From assembly GCF_002204745.1 (NCBI RefSeq), contig NZ_NIRR01000036.1:1-35312 (forward strand): 35,312 nucleotides of DNA, read 5' to 3'. The notes beneath the pieces are model-generated. The model did not search any database. It was not told the DNA's origin and saw only the letters and a list, made by a program, of their open reading frames with translations. Made by a program: the position numbers and the translations under genes. This stretch comes from Hymenobacter amundsenii (lineage in GTDB: Bacteria > Bacteroidota > Bacteroidia > Cytophagales > Hymenobacteraceae). Of the stretch, positions 1 to 8,539 are shown in pieces. Each line of letters opens with the position of its first letter. Position 1 is the stretch's first letter.

Positions 1-168
1 ACTGCCTTCACCGGTGGGAGAGTCGGTCGCCGCCAACCTTATCTACAAGTCGCCCCGCGGCGTCCAGCGTCCCCACTTGGGGAGCCGGATGCGCGGGGCG
101 ACTTGCGTTGATGCCCGCCCCAGTGCCAGGGGAACCAGGAGACATGTATTAAGCTGCGTCGAAAGATT
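1..168 (+). ncRNA. Possible 3' part of a structured non-coding RNA
   Basis: None of the three plus frames reads like protein. The segment contains a strong stem: 46-59 pairs perfectly with 92-105 (14 bp), a further interrupted helix lies inside it (61-65 with 87-91), and the tip is 70-74 with 79-83 closing a four-base loop. A perfect intrinsic terminator follows at 169-214. A structured non-coding stretch ending at a terminator suggests the 3' part of an RNA gene whose 5' end lies outside the window. I looked for landmarks of tmRNA, SRP RNA, 5S rRNA and RNase P RNA and did not find them, so the class is unknown. An end of a repeat element is the alternative. Confidence 0.25.
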
Positions 169-214
169 AAAGCCAGTGAGAATATTCTATAAAGATATTC
201 TCACTGGCTTTTTC
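169..214 (+). terminator. Rho-independent terminator
   Basis: A perfect 17-bp stem (169-185 with 195-211) closes a nine-base loop. The right arm ends in a run of T that continues to 213. It ends the transcription unit entering from the left and separates it from the BatA-type gene at 310. Confidence 0.8.
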
Positions 215-309
215 CGTTTACCCAAATTGGATTCCCAACTCTGTTGGCAGTGTAATGAGTTACGCGGGCTTTTTTGTGGTTATCTTCACGATCTTACTCC
301 TTGTCCTGC

Positions 310-2358
310 ATGGTATTTACGTATCCGTGGTTTTTACTAGGGTTGCTGGCTGTAGCCATACCCATTGCCATCCATTTATTCGAGTTGCGGAAACCTCAGC
401 GGCTGTTGTTCTCTAACGTGGAGTTCATTCGGGAGGTGAAGCTAGTAACGGCCCGGCAACGCAAGCTTAAGCATCTGCTGGTACTAGCGGCCCGCATTGG
501 GCTGGTGGTTTTCCTAGTATTGCTGTTCGCGCAACCCTTTATCCCAGCTCCTGAACAAGCCGTTACTGGTAGCATAGTGCAGGTTGTGCTGGATGACTCA
601 CCTAGCATGCGCCAATTGGGAGCTAATGACCAATCAGTATTGGAGCAGGCTATTGAGCAGGCTGCTGATTTACCACTTGCCTTTCCGGCTGCGGCCCGCT
701 TTGGCCTCTCGCCGGGTGTGCGCGAGCCGTTAAGCGAATCAGCTTTTCGGAGTGCAGTGGAGCAGGTACAGGTGAGTGGGCAGGCTGGGGAATTGGGGCG
801 AGCATTGGGACAACGGCAACAGTACCGCACATTGGGTCAAGGTCCGTTGTTTGTCTTCTCTGACTTTCAACGAGGCGAGCTAACGGCCCGCGACTTGCAA
901 CAGCTTGACACGACACAACGGGTGTTTCTAGTACCGACGGTGGCCAAACCTGCTGCCAATGTGTATGTGGACAGCGTGTGGCTGGACGACGGTTTCGTAC
1001 GGGCTGATGTAGATCTGACGTTACATATCCGCCTAAAAAACGGAGGACAGTTGCCTGCCGAGAACTGCCAGGCTAAGATGTTCATCGGCCCACGCCAAGC
1101 CGCTATTTTCCAGGCGACGGTGCCAGCCCAGCAGACAGTTACCACGCAAGTCCGGGTGCGGCTGACGGGCCAACAGGTGCAGTCGTGCCGGGTGGAGGTT
1201 GATGACTTCCCTGTTGACTTTGACAACTCGTATTATTTCACGCTGCAACCTGCCGCTCGCATAAAAGTGGTAGAAGTATCCGCTGCAGAGCAACTGGGTC
1301 GCCTTTACAGCAACGAACCATTATTTGCTTACGAGCACTCCGGCGTGCAGACGGCTGACTATCGTAAGCTGGCTGAAAGCAACCTGCTGGTGCTACGCGA
1401 AGCGCCAGTAGTACCAGCGGGCCTGCGTGAGAACTTGCGACGGGCGGTACAGCAGGGAGCCACGCTGGTAGTGGTGCCCTCTATGTCTGTTAGCAGTCAC
1501 GAATCATATGGGCAGTTGTTTCGGGAACTCGGGTTAGGGCCGGCGCAGTGGCAGACGGTGCCGCCGGCTGGTCCGGTGCTGCAGGAGGTGGCTATGCCCA
1601 ACACGCGCAACCCTTTTTTTCAGGACGTATTTGCGGGCGTTAGTCCTCGGGCCGGGATGCCTAAAGCCGCCCCAGTATTGCGCTGGGCGCGTACGGGTAC
1701 CGAAGTTCTACGGATGCGGGATGGAGAAAGCTACTTGGCGGGTTTCTCCAGCGGGGCGGGCATGGTGTACGTTTTTTCGGCTCCGTTCAGCGCTCCGTAC
1801 TCCGACTTCACTCAGCACCCGCTGTTTGTGCCGGTGCTCTATAAGCTGGCTATGCAGAGCTATCGGCAGGAACAGCAGCTAGCCTACCGCCTCAACCAAA
1901 ACGCCGTGAGCTTACGATTGGCGCAGGCCGCAGCGGCCGGGCCGGAGGCAGTGTATCAGTTGGTGCAGGATAGCTCCGTCTTCATTCCGGTGCATCGGCG
2001 GCAGGGCAATACGTTACGGCTGGAAATTCCGCCGGGTCTACGACAGCCAGGCTTCTATGACCTGCAACAGGCCGGCAAAGCTGTTGCAACCCTCGCCTTC
2101 AATTTTGATAAGCGCGAATCGGACTTGCGCAGCTATTCGGTGGCAGATTTGCGCCAGCTTATCGGTCCCAACCGGCCCAACGTGCAGGTGTATGAAACCA
2201 GCGGCGGCCAGACGGCGGCAGCTCGTTACAAGGCCACCCGGGTGGGAGTGCCGCTGTGGCGTTACTGCATCTGGGGGGCGCTAGCCTGCCTGTTACTGGA
2301 AGCTTTGTTATTGCGCTGGAACCGCCGCCCCGCTCCTCAGCCCGTTGTCGCGACGTAA
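310..2358 (+). CDS. BatA-domain membrane protein with a VWA-like region
   Basis: 682 aa. The N-terminus (residues 1-78) is the BatA / aerotolerance-regulator N-terminal domain: a hydrophobic segment at about 6-23, the HLFELRKPQRLLFSNVEF signature, then a second membrane segment at about 55-78. DDSPSM at 95-100 resembles the start of a VWA MIDAS motif (DxSxS) but is degenerate. A long periplasmic region follows, then a C-terminal membrane segment around 655-672 and a basic tail. Such proteins in Bacteroidota are thought to work at the cell envelope with MoxR/Bat partners, but no moxR or other bat gene lies in this window. The ATG at 310 starts at the usual family N-terminus; an in-frame upstream ATG at 274 would add 12 unconserved residues. 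The molecular function is not established. Confidence 0.85.
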   Translation: MVFTYPWFLLGLLAVAIPIAIHLFELRKPQRLLFSNVEFIREVKLVTARQRKLKHLLVLAARIGLVVFLVLLFAQPFIPAPEQAVTGSIVQVVLDDSPSMRQLGANDQSVLEQAIEQAADLPLAFPAAARFGLSPGVREPLSESAFRSAVEQVQVSGQAGELGRALGQRQQYRTLGQGPLFVFSDFQRGELTARDLQQLDTTQRVFLVPTVAKPAANVYVDSVWLDDGFVRADVDLTLHIRLKNGGQLPAENCQAKMFIGPRQAAIFQATVPAQQTVTTQVRVRLTGQQVQSCRVEVDDFPVDFDNSYYFTLQPAARIKVVEVSAAEQLGRLYSNEPLFAYEHSGVQTADYRKLAESNLLVLREAPVVPAGLRENLRRAVQQGATLVVVPSMSVSSHESYGQLFRELGLGPAQWQTVPPAGPVLQEVAMPNTRNPFFQDVFAGVSPRAGMPKAAPVLRWARTGTEVLRMRDGESYLAGFSSGAGMVYVFSAPFSAPYSDFTQHPLFVPVLYKLAMQSYRQEQQLAYRLNQNAVSLRLAQAAAAGPEAVYQLVQDSSVFIPVHRRQGNTLRLEIPPGLRQPGFYDLQQAGKAVATLAFNFDKRESDLRSYSVADLRQLIGPNRPNVQVYETSGGQTAAARYKATRVGVPLWRYCIWGALACLLLEALLLRWNRRPAPQPVVAT

Positions 2359-2484
2359 AAACCGCGCTCAAATCAGGTTTCTGGGGTTACATGATAAACG
2401 CCGGGTGGTTTGGCCGATTGGATAAAAATTCGGTGTGCGCTGCTTCGCGGCGGTGGCAGTTGGGCCACTTGTAAGGCCAACTAG

Positions 2485-2491
2485 TATCTTG
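2485..2491 (+). promoter_or_regulatory. Predicted -7 box upstream of the first DUF4199 gene
   Basis: TATCTTG followed by C fits the Bacteroidota -7 element (TAnnTTTG) with one change. It lies 22 bp before the proposed TTG start at 2513 and supports that start over the upstream ATG at 2435. No clear -33 element was found. Confidence 0.4.
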
Positions 2492-2512
2492 CCGCCCCAT
2501 TCGCTTCCTGCC

Positions 2513-3040
2513 TTGAAACCAACTACCGCTACCCCGAGTCCCGTTTTACGTACTGCCGTACTTTGCGGAGCCATAACCGGGGCTCTGTGCTTCGTCTGGG
2601 TGCTGTTTCTATATGTCAGCGACAATAATCCGTATGGCCCCAAACGTACGTTGGCTGACTTCTTTCCGCCTATTGCCGCTATTGCCAGCCAAGTACTGTT
2701 GCGGCGCTATTATCAGCCCGAGGGGCCGGGGCTCTGGAAATCGATTGGAACGGGGATGCTCACGACACTAGTTGTGGCCCTGATAGCGGCGGCAACGCTG
2801 TATCTGTTTGCGCGGCTAACGGGGCCAGGGCTAATTGAGCAGCATCTGGCCGAAGCCCGGCTGTTGCTGGAAAATACGAAGGCGCTGTACTTGAAAGAAG
2901 CCAATGGCTTGCAGCAGTACGAGGCTACGTTGCGCAATCTGGCCCGAACGCCGGCTGGGTTTGCCCAGGATGAGTTCTTTAAGAAACTGTTCTTTGGAGT
3001 GCTCATCAGCCTGCCAGGTGGGGTGTTTTTGCGGAAATAA
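2513..3040 (+). CDS. DUF4199 family membrane protein
   Basis: 175 aa from a TTG start at 2513. Hydrophobic segments fit a small integral membrane protein of the DUF4199 type: one near the N-terminus (AVLCGAITGALCFVWVLFLY), one at TTLVVALIAAATLYLFARL, and a last one in the FFGVLISLPGGVF end. Between them lies a polar stretch rich in Glu and Gln, followed by the FxQDEFFKKLFF-like region usual for the family. I chose TTG because a -7 box sits just upstream at 2485 and the frame before it reads as non-coding; the alternative ATG at 2435 gives 201 aa. It is followed 45 bp later by a second, divergent DUF4199 gene. The function is unknown. Confidence 0.65.
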   Translation: MKPTTATPSPVLRTAVLCGAITGALCFVWVLFLYVSDNNPYGPKRTLADFFPPIAAIASQVLLRRYYQPEGPGLWKSIGTGMLTTLVVALIAAATLYLFARLTGPGLIEQHLAEARLLLENTKALYLKEANGLQQYEATLRNLARTPAGFAQDEFFKKLFFGVLISLPGGVFLRK

Positions 3041-3085
3041 TATACCTTCCCGCCATCAACCAACCTTCACCAACCTGTTTGTACT

Positions 3086-3616
3086 ATGGAAAACACTACT
3101 ACGCCCGCTGTTACGCCTGCTTCCGTTGCTATTCGCTACGGACTGTTAGTCGGTATCGTCACGGTTATCTACTCCCTGATTCTGATGGCGACGGGCCTGG
3201 AGCAGAATCCTCTTCTAGGATTTGTCACGTTCGGTATTCTGATTGTGGGCATTGTGCTGGCTCATAAATACTTTAAACAGAACAACGGGGGCTTCATGAG
3301 CTATGGCCAGGGTTTGGGTATAGCCACTATTATGGGAGCAATTATTGGGACTCTGAGCAGCATATTCCGGTACATCTACGTCAACTTCGTCGATGCGGAA
3401 TATACTCAGCGCACCCTTGAAGCAGCCCGCACCAAGCTGGAAACGGATGGCTTGAGCGATGAGCAGATTGAGCAAGCTATGGCAATCACGACCAAGATGA
3501 TGCCGAACGGTCCCATCAGTATTGTGTGGGGAATTCTGGCTACGGCATTCTTTGGCTTCCTGCTGGCTCTGGTTATTGCCGCTTTCACCAAAAACAACCG
3601 TCCCGAGTTTGAGTAA
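3086..3616 (+). CDS. DUF4199 domain-containing protein
   Basis: 176 aa with four predicted membrane segments: two near the N-terminus (about residues 16-35 and 45-60), one at about 74-92 and one near 152-168. A hydrophilic loop of about 45 residues between the third and fourth (TLEAARTKLETDGLSDEQIEQAM) is typical of DUF4199. It ends overlapping the proposed start of the next gene. In Bacteroidota a DUF4199 gene is often found just before a GT2 glycosyltransferase, as here, which suggests a shared envelope role, possibly helping the transferase at the membrane. That is inference; the family has no defined activity. Confidence 0.8.
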   Translation: MENTTTPAVTPASVAIRYGLLVGIVTVIYSLILMATGLEQNPLLGFVTFGILIVGIVLAHKYFKQNNGGFMSYGQGLGIATIMGAIIGTLSSIFRYIYVNFVDAEYTQRTLEAARTKLETDGLSDEQIEQAMAITTKMMPNGPISIVWGILATAFFGFLLALVIAAFTKNNRPEFE

Positions 3617-4595
3617 GCGCCTTTCGCAGCATTACCCGGTGGAGCTGTCCATCGTCATTCCGCTGCTCAACGAAGCCGAGTCGTTGCCCGAGCTCACGCG
3701 CTGGATTCACCGCGTGTTGGCTGAGCACGGGCTCACCTATGAAGTTATCCTCATCGACGACGGCTCGACCGACGACTCTTGGGACGTAATCGAAGAGCTA
3801 GCCGCCACCGATATCCACCTGCGCGGCATCCGCTTCAACCGCAACTACGGCAAGTCGGCGGCCCTGAACGTGGGCTTTAAGGAAACGACGGGCCGGGTGG
3901 TGTGCACCATGGACGCCGATTTGCAGGACTCGCCCGAGGAGTTGCCGGATTTATACCGCATGGTGACGCAGGATGGCCTTGACCTGGTGAGCGGCTGGAA
4001 GAAAAAGCGCTTCGACCCGCTCAGCAAAACCCTGCCCACCAAACTCTTTAACGGTGTTACGCGCTGGATTTCGGGTATTCCGCTGCACGATTTCAACTGC
4101 GGCCTGAAGGCCTACGATAGTCGGGTGGTGAAAAGCATTGAGGTGTACGGCGAAATGCACCGCTACATCCCCGTTATTGCCAAGTGGGCCGGTTTCCGAC
4201 GCATCGGTGAGAAGGTGGTGCAACACCAGGAGCGCAAGTACGGCACCACCAAGTTTGGGCTGGAGCGGTTCGTGTACGGCTTCCTCGATCTGATGAGCAT
4301 CACGTTCGTGAGCCGGTTCCGGCGGCGGCCGATGCACTTTTTCGGGGCCATGGGGTCGGTTTCGTTTCTGCTCGGCATGCTGATTACGCTGGGGCTGGTG
4401 GTCGATAAGGTGTGGCACTCGTGGCAGAACCTGCCTACCCGCGACGTGACGGCCCAACCGCTGTTTTTCCTGGCGCTAGCAGCGGTTATTGTGGGTGTAC
4501 AGTTATTTCTGGCCGGTTTTCTGGCTGAAATGATTCAGCTTAACGGCGACAACCGCAACGACTACTTGGTGAAGGAGCGACTTAACTTGAAGTAA
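3609..4595 (+). CDS. GT2 glycosyltransferase (DPMS/ArnC-like)
   Basis: A family 2 glycosyltransferase with a GT-A fold. Seen: the start of the nucleotide-sugar fold (LSIVIPLLNEAESL), IDDGSTDDSW, the metal-binding DADLQDSPEEL, and a C-terminal pair of membrane segments (about 240-262 and 280-305) typical of the DPM synthase / ArnC / GtrB group, which transfers a sugar to undecaprenyl phosphate on the inner face of the membrane. Length from TTG 3609 is 328 aa. TTG overlaps the stop of the DUF4199 gene (TTGAGTAA), suggesting translational coupling; GTG at 3639 is a good alternative start just before the conserved core. The GT4 gene follows after 3 bp, so the two probably form one operon. The sugar and final product are not readable. 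Confidence 0.85.
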   Translation: MSKRLSQHYPVELSIVIPLLNEAESLPELTRWIHRVLAEHGLTYEVILIDDGSTDDSWDVIEELAATDIHLRGIRFNRNYGKSAALNVGFKETTGRVVCTMDADLQDSPEELPDLYRMVTQDGLDLVSGWKKKRFDPLSKTLPTKLFNGVTRWISGIPLHDFNCGLKAYDSRVVKSIEVYGEMHRYIPVIAKWAGFRRIGEKVVQHQERKYGTTKFGLERFVYGFLDLMSITFVSRFRRRPMHFFGAMGSVSFLLGMLITLGLVVDKVWHSWQNLPTRDVTAQPLFFLALAAVIVGVQLFLAGFLAEMIQLNGDNRNDYLVKERLNLK

Positions 4596-4598
4596 TAC

Positions 4599-5723
4599 AT
4601 GCGCGTCGTCATCATCGGGCCGGCGTACCCGCTGCGGGGCGGCCTGGCCACTTACAACGAGCGGTTGGCCCGGGCTTTCCAACAGGCGGGCGACGAAGTG
4701 CGCCTCGTGACGTTTTCGTTGCAGTACCCCAATTTCCTGTTTCCCGGCCAGACCCAGTTCAGCACCGAATCAGGCCCTGCCGATCTGAATATCGACGTCA
4801 GTCTGAATTCGGTGAATCCGCTTTCGTGGTGGAAGGTGGGGCAGCAACTGCGCCGGGAGCGGCCCGATCTGGTGATTTTCCGGTTTTGGCTGCCGTTTAT
4901 GGGGCCGGCACTGGGTACGGTGGCCCGGCTCGCCGCCCGCAACGGCCACACCCGCGTAGTGGCCATCACCGACAACGTGATTCCGCACGAAAAGCGCCCC
5001 GGCGACCGGCCGCTCACGCGCTACTTCCTCAGTGCCTGCCACGGCTTCGTGACCATGAGCCGGGCCGTGCTGGCCGATCTGCGCCGCCTGCACTTCAATC
5101 AGCCTGCCCTCTACCGCCCCCACCCGCTCTACGACAACTTTGGCCCCGCCAAGCCCAAAGCCGCTGCTTTGGCGGCCCTGGGCCTCGACCCCGCGTTTGG
5201 CTACCTGTTGTTCTTTGGCTTCATCCGCGCCTACAAGGGGCTGGATATTCTGCTCGAAGCCTTCGCCGACGAGCGCCTGGCCGCGCTGCCCCTCAAGCTC
5301 ATTATCGCGGGCGAATACTACGAGGACGCCGCGCCTTATGAGGTTCTCATCAAGCAGCATAGCCTGGAAAGCCGCCTAGTGAGGGCCACCGACTTCATTC
5401 CTAACGAGAAAGTAGTGGATTACTTCTGCGCCGCCGACATCGTGGTGCAGCCTTATAAGAACGCAACCCAAAGCGGCGTCTCGCAGATTGCCTACCACTT
5501 CGGCCGCCCCATGCTGGTGACCGACGTGGGTGGATTGGCTGAGCTGATTCCTGATGGTGAAGTAGGCTACGTGGTACCGCCCAGTCCTCAAGCCATTGCC
5601 GACGCGCTGGTTGATTTCTACGAGCAGCAGCGGGAGGCTGAATTTATGGCCGGCGTGGAGGCGAAGAAGCGTGAGTTTTCGTGGGAGGTGATGGTGGCCG
5701 CGCTGAAGGAAGTGGCGGGCTAA
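4599..5723 (+). CDS. GT4-type glycosyltransferase (GT-B fold)
   Basis: 374 aa. It starts three bases after the GT2 stop. The N-terminal donor-fold entry (IIGPAYPLRGGLATYNERLA) has the glycine-rich loop of GT4 enzymes. The C-terminal half has a Rossmann-type core (YLLFFGFIRAYKGLDILLEA), the basic residues of the phosphate-binding loop, and the late motif QSGVSQIAYHFGRPMLVTDVGG with GEVGYVVPP, where family 4 enzymes bind the nucleotide sugar. No signal peptide or membrane span is seen, so it is probably a cytoplasmic or peripheral membrane enzyme. Coupled to the GT2 gene, it likely acts on the same lipid-linked glycan or surface polysaccharide. The acceptor cannot be inferred. Confidence 0.88.
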   Translation: MRVVIIGPAYPLRGGLATYNERLARAFQQAGDEVRLVTFSLQYPNFLFPGQTQFSTESGPADLNIDVSLNSVNPLSWWKVGQQLRRERPDLVIFRFWLPFMGPALGTVARLAARNGHTRVVAITDNVIPHEKRPGDRPLTRYFLSACHGFVTMSRAVLADLRRLHFNQPALYRPHPLYDNFGPAKPKAAALAALGLDPAFGYLLFFGFIRAYKGLDILLEAFADERLAALPLKLIIAGEYYEDAAPYEVLIKQHSLESRLVRATDFIPNEKVVDYFCAADIVVQPYKNATQSGVSQIAYHFGRPMLVTDVGGLAELIPDGEVGYVVPPSPQAIADALVDFYEQQREAEFMAGVEAKKREFSWEVMVAALKEVAG

Positions 5724-5745
5724 TTCAAAAAAGCGTTTCTTAGAT

Positions 5746-5961
5746 ATGAAGTATCGAATCGATATTGGCAGTCCAGTTGACTACGAGGAGTTGGTTGCCT
5801 ACGTAATTATCAACGGGCAACAAGTGGCCTTGATCAACCAAGATAAAGGAAGTAATGCAGTGATGGTAGAGTTACTGGATACACACGCGAACGGTAAGGG
5901 GGTAGAATTCGACGTGTTGATTGAGGCTTTACAAAAAGCTAAAAAAATCCTTTTAGGCTGA
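5746..5961 (+). CDS. Small conserved-looking protein of unknown function
   Basis: 71 aa, acidic, no signal peptide or membrane span. The pattern (MKYRIDIGSPVDYEELVAYV, then a beta-rich centre and a helical end EALQKAKKILLG) looks like a compact alpha/beta domain. It follows the GT4 gene by 22 bp and ends 6 bp before the convergent GT9 gene. It is visibly more AT-rich than its neighbours, so it may be a recent arrival. I do not recognise the family. The lack of stops in a compositionally distinct frame and the sensible protein composition favour a real gene. Confidence 0.6.
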   Translation: MKYRIDIGSPVDYEELVAYVIINGQQVALINQDKGSNAVMVELLDTHANGKGVEFDVLIEALQKAKKILLG

Positions 5962-5967
5962 ATAGCC

Positions 5968-7065
5968 TTAAGATATAGCCACGCTCGCTCGCACCGCCTC
6001 AAATACCTTTTCCGCTGGCAACTCCTCCATGCAGCCCGGGCCTCCCAGCTTGCAGGTGCCGCGGTAGAAGCAGACGCACTGCTTATTCGGTTGCACGATC
6101 TGGCCACGACCGTAAAGGTCGAATTCGTAGGGGTTGAAGATGTTGTTCATCAGGATGGTGGGCTTGCGCAGGGCGATGCTGATGTGCATGGCCATGGTTA
6201 CCTGCGTCACGATGCCATCCATTTGGTGCATGAGGTTGATGAACTGGGGCAGGGGGAAGGTGCCCAGGTAGGCCGCGCCGGTGGCGGCGTGCAGGCGTTG
6301 GTTGCGCTCGTCCTCGGCCGCGCCGCCCAGCAGCACGGGGGCGTAGCCGGCCTGCTGAAGCTGGCCAATGAGGGTGATCCACTTCTCGTCGCTCCACAGG
6401 CGCGTCGTCCACCGGTCGCCGCAGCCAGTGTTGAGGCCGATGCGGGGGTGGCTGGTGGGCAGTTGGCTCCAGTCGTAGCCCTGGTCCTCGTGGGTGTCGA
6501 ACACGTATTCTTCGCCCCGGAACTCGTAGCCGCAGAGTTCAAATATTTCCTGCACGTAGGGCTTCTGGTTCTGCTGGCTGAGCTCGTCGAACACGCCCGT
6601 CAGGTACTTGTGGTTGGCCAGTTCGCCGACCGGCCAAGCCACGCCGTGGCGGGGGTGCAGCTGGTAACCGAACTTCTGGGTGGCCCGAATGCTGTCCAGC
6701 ATGGCGCAGGCCTCCTTGTCTTTGTCAAGGTTGAAGAGTAGGTCGAACTCGCGCTGTTGCAGGTGTAGCACGCTGGGCAAATCCAGCTTTAGCACCTCGT
6801 CAATCTGGCCCTGGGGCAGAATGGCGGGGGTGAGCGTGAGCCAGGTGATTTTACTGTTGGGGTACTCCTGGCGCAGCCGCCGCAGCAACGGCGTGGTACG
6901 GATAACGTCGCCGATGGCCCCGAGCTTAATGATAAGAATGCGCTGCTGGATAGGTGCGTACACCGGGCAGCCGGCACACTGGTAGCCGTGCTCCTTGTTG
7001 GGGCGGCAGGGAATATCGCCCCGGAAGTGGCGGCAGTCGGGATGAACGGTGATGCCGTTGAGCAT
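5968..7065 (-). CDS. GT9 family (heptosyltransferase-like) glycosyltransferase with cysteine clusters
   Basis: 365 aa. The core matches GT9 / ADP-heptose:LPS heptosyltransferase-like enzymes: ILIIKLGAIGDVIRTTPLL at about 43-61, the central IGLNTGCGDRWTTRLW where the donor phosphate binds, PVLLGG, then the late D-G-x-V-T-x-x-T-M-A-M-H-I motif. Two cysteine groups frame the core: C11, C20, C30 and C33 at the N-terminus (CRHFRGDIPC...CAGC) and CVCFYRGTC...GGPGC near the C-terminus, a spacing suggestive of metal or cluster binding. Such Cys-bearing GT9 proteins occur in other bacteria, but the role of the cysteines is not known to me. The gene is monocistronic or follows the Lnb-like gene after a 220-bp structured gap. 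Acceptor unknown; presumably a cell-surface glycolipid or polysaccharide. Confidence 0.85.
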   Translation of the reverse strand: MLNGITVHPDCRHFRGDIPCRPNKEHGYQCAGCPVYAPIQQRILIIKLGAIGDVIRTTPLLRRLRQEYPNSKITWLTLTPAILPQGQIDEVLKLDLPSVLHLQQREFDLLFNLDKDKEACAMLDSIRATQKFGYQLHPRHGVAWPVGELANHKYLTGVFDELSQQNQKPYVQEIFELCGYEFRGEEYVFDTHEDQGYDWSQLPTSHPRIGLNTGCGDRWTTRLWSDEKWITLIGQLQQAGYAPVLLGGAAEDERNQRLHAATGAAYLGTFPLPQFINLMHQMDGIVTQVTMAMHISIALRKPTILMNNIFNPYEFDLYGRGQIVQPNKQCVCFYRGTCKLGGPGCMEELPAEKVFEAVRASVAIS

Positions 7066-7162
7066 GCTGGTGGAGGCTTGGAGGATGAGCGTCTGGAACG
7101 AAGTGGAAGCTCTTCGCCGCGGAGATGAGCCGGTAAAAGTAGCAGGCTGGAAGGAATTGGTA

Positions 7163-7294
7163 GTGTAGGCCAGCGTTTATTCAGGCGCGTGGCTTGGGCT
7201 GTCGCGAGCTGCCTATGCCTCCGAGGAGTGCGCGACAAGCGCCACCTAGTGGTCTGCGCACTACCGCTGATCTGGCCACGCGCAAGGCCTATAC
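7163..7294 (-). repeat. Imperfect inverted repeat, possible terminator of the Lnb-like gene
   Basis: GTGTAGGCC (7163-7171) pairs with GGCCTATAC (7286-7294) with one wobble, and GCGCGTGGC (7185-7193) pairs perfectly with GCCACGCGC (7275-7283). Between them lies more GC-rich, partly self-complementary sequence. The right arm reaches the last codons of the Lnb-like gene. It fills the gap between two minus-strand genes and could act as an attenuating or processing structure. Confidence 0.4.
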
Positions 7295-8455
7295 TAGGCG
7301 ACATTGACGCCTGAAGATGACTAGCTGGGCAAATAGCAGCGTCAGTAATAGCCCAACTTCCGGGAGCAGCTGCGCGTAGTAAATTGTGGTGCCCAATAAG
7401 CTGCTCAACACCAAAAGCACCAAGGAAATAGTGGTGTACAACTGCCACCGGGGATTTGGGCGCGCAAATCCGAGGACCAAGTGAGTGGGCAGCAGCCACA
7501 GCAACTGGTAATTACTGTGGGTGGGCGCGTGCAGGGAAAACCAGCTTAGGCCGAGCAACACGCACCCCACTAACCCAACCACGACGAACAACCCGCGCCG
7601 CATGATGCGGCTGGGCCCGGCGAAACGAGCCGGTAGCCGATACGCCAACAGCGAGGTGGCCCCTATCACCAGAAAGCACAAGGCCGGCGGGAAACCAACT
7701 GGATTGGTGGCGGCTGGTTGCGTGGCTACGAAGAGCGGATGCGCTTGACTAACGAAGGGGCGCTGCCGACGGGTCATTCGGGCCAGGGCATCTGCCAACT
7801 CGGTGGGCAGGAATAGCCGCTGCCGGAACGTGGTGGACTGGTCAGCTGGCCAACCCAGGCCCAGGTTCATGCCCAGCTTTACCCACGGAGCCGGAGCCAG
7901 GTAGGGAGCCAGCAACTGCCGGTAAGTGGGCGCGGGTGCGGCATAAGATGAATCTACTCGTGCCGGCGCGGTGAGGCTGGTGCTAATTAACTCGAAGAGG
8001 CGCGTCGTACAGTTATCAGCGAAGAACTGATACCGGTAGTACCTGGCCGGCGAGTGGAGCGTCGTTTCCAGGCGGTGGTAGATGCGTTGCGCTTCAGTGG
8101 GGTCCAGGTCCAGGACTTGTTCGGATAGCGTGCGGTTTTCCTGCTGGTAAGCCAACTGGAACCGATCGGAAGAGGTAGCCGACAGGAAGTAGCGTAAATC
8201 GCCGCGCAGAAAACGCCAGTAGAAATTTGGCGTTTGGAAATCGAAGGTACCGTAGTTGTACACCCGGTCCAGCTCCCGGGCCGGGTCGGTAATGCGCAGG
8301 GCCGAATGACCAAACAGGGCGTACATTTCGGGGCCGGGCGCGCACGTGAGCAGGCTGACGCGGGCGGTACCCGATAAAGCCGCCGGTGCCGCGGTAGCGC
8401 CCACCGGGATGGCTAGCAGCCAGAGAAACGCCCCAAACAAGAAGCGAATAAGCAT
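7289..8455 (-). CDS. Lnb-like (DUF4105) membrane protein, candidate lipoprotein N-acyltransferase
   Basis: 388 aa. A signal peptide covers residues 1-22. The periplasmic domain has DUF4105 landmarks: SLLTCAPGPEMYALFGHSALRI, VYNYGTFDF, and FFADNCTTRLFELI, whose Cys and His resemble the cysteine-protease-like catalytic pair proposed for this domain. The C-terminal third has about four to five membrane segments. DUF4105 has been linked to Lnb, an N-acyltransferase that finishes triacylation of lipoproteins in Bacteroides; this gene has the same two-part layout (periplasmic domain plus C-terminal membrane bundle), so the same role is plausible here. That is inference from architecture. The window also encodes at least one clear lipoprotein (16935-17090). 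The gene sits downstream of purB on the same strand. Confidence 0.75.
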   Translation of the reverse strand: MLIRFLFGAFLWLLAIPVGATAAPAALSGTARVSLLTCAPGPEMYALFGHSALRITDPARELDRVYNYGTFDFQTPNFYWRFLRGDLRYFLSATSSDRFQLAYQQENRTLSEQVLDLDPTEAQRIYHRLETTLHSPARYYRYQFFADNCTTRLFELISTSLTAPARVDSSYAAPAPTYRQLLAPYLAPAPWVKLGMNLGLGWPADQSTTFRQRLFLPTELADALARMTRRQRPFVSQAHPLFVATQPAATNPVGFPPALCFLVIGATSLLAYRLPARFAGPSRIMRRGLFVVVGLVGCVLLGLSWFSLHAPTHSNYQLLWLLPTHLVLGFARPNPRWQLYTTISLVLLVLSSLLGTTIYYAQLLPEVGLLLTLLFAQLVIFRRQCRLV

Positions 8456-8495
8456 AGCATAGCCGTGAGTTGGTAAGCAAAGTTCTGGTTGAAAT

Positions 8496-8538
8496 ACGGC
8501 GGGGCAGAGGTGTCAACCTTGCGCCGCTGCCCCGCCGT
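8496..8538 (-). terminator. Hairpin terminator of purB
   Basis: ACGGCGGGGCAG (8496-8507) and CTGCCCCGCCGT (8527-8538) form a perfect 12-bp stem that begins one base past the purB stop. On the minus strand it is followed by a short ATTTC tract, so the U-run is weak. Confidence 0.65.
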
Positions 8539-8539
8539 C

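Noticed and set aside
6091..6741. 216-aa plus-strand frame opposite the GT9 gene
   Set aside because: Antisense shadow; the GT9 motifs on the minus strand are clear.
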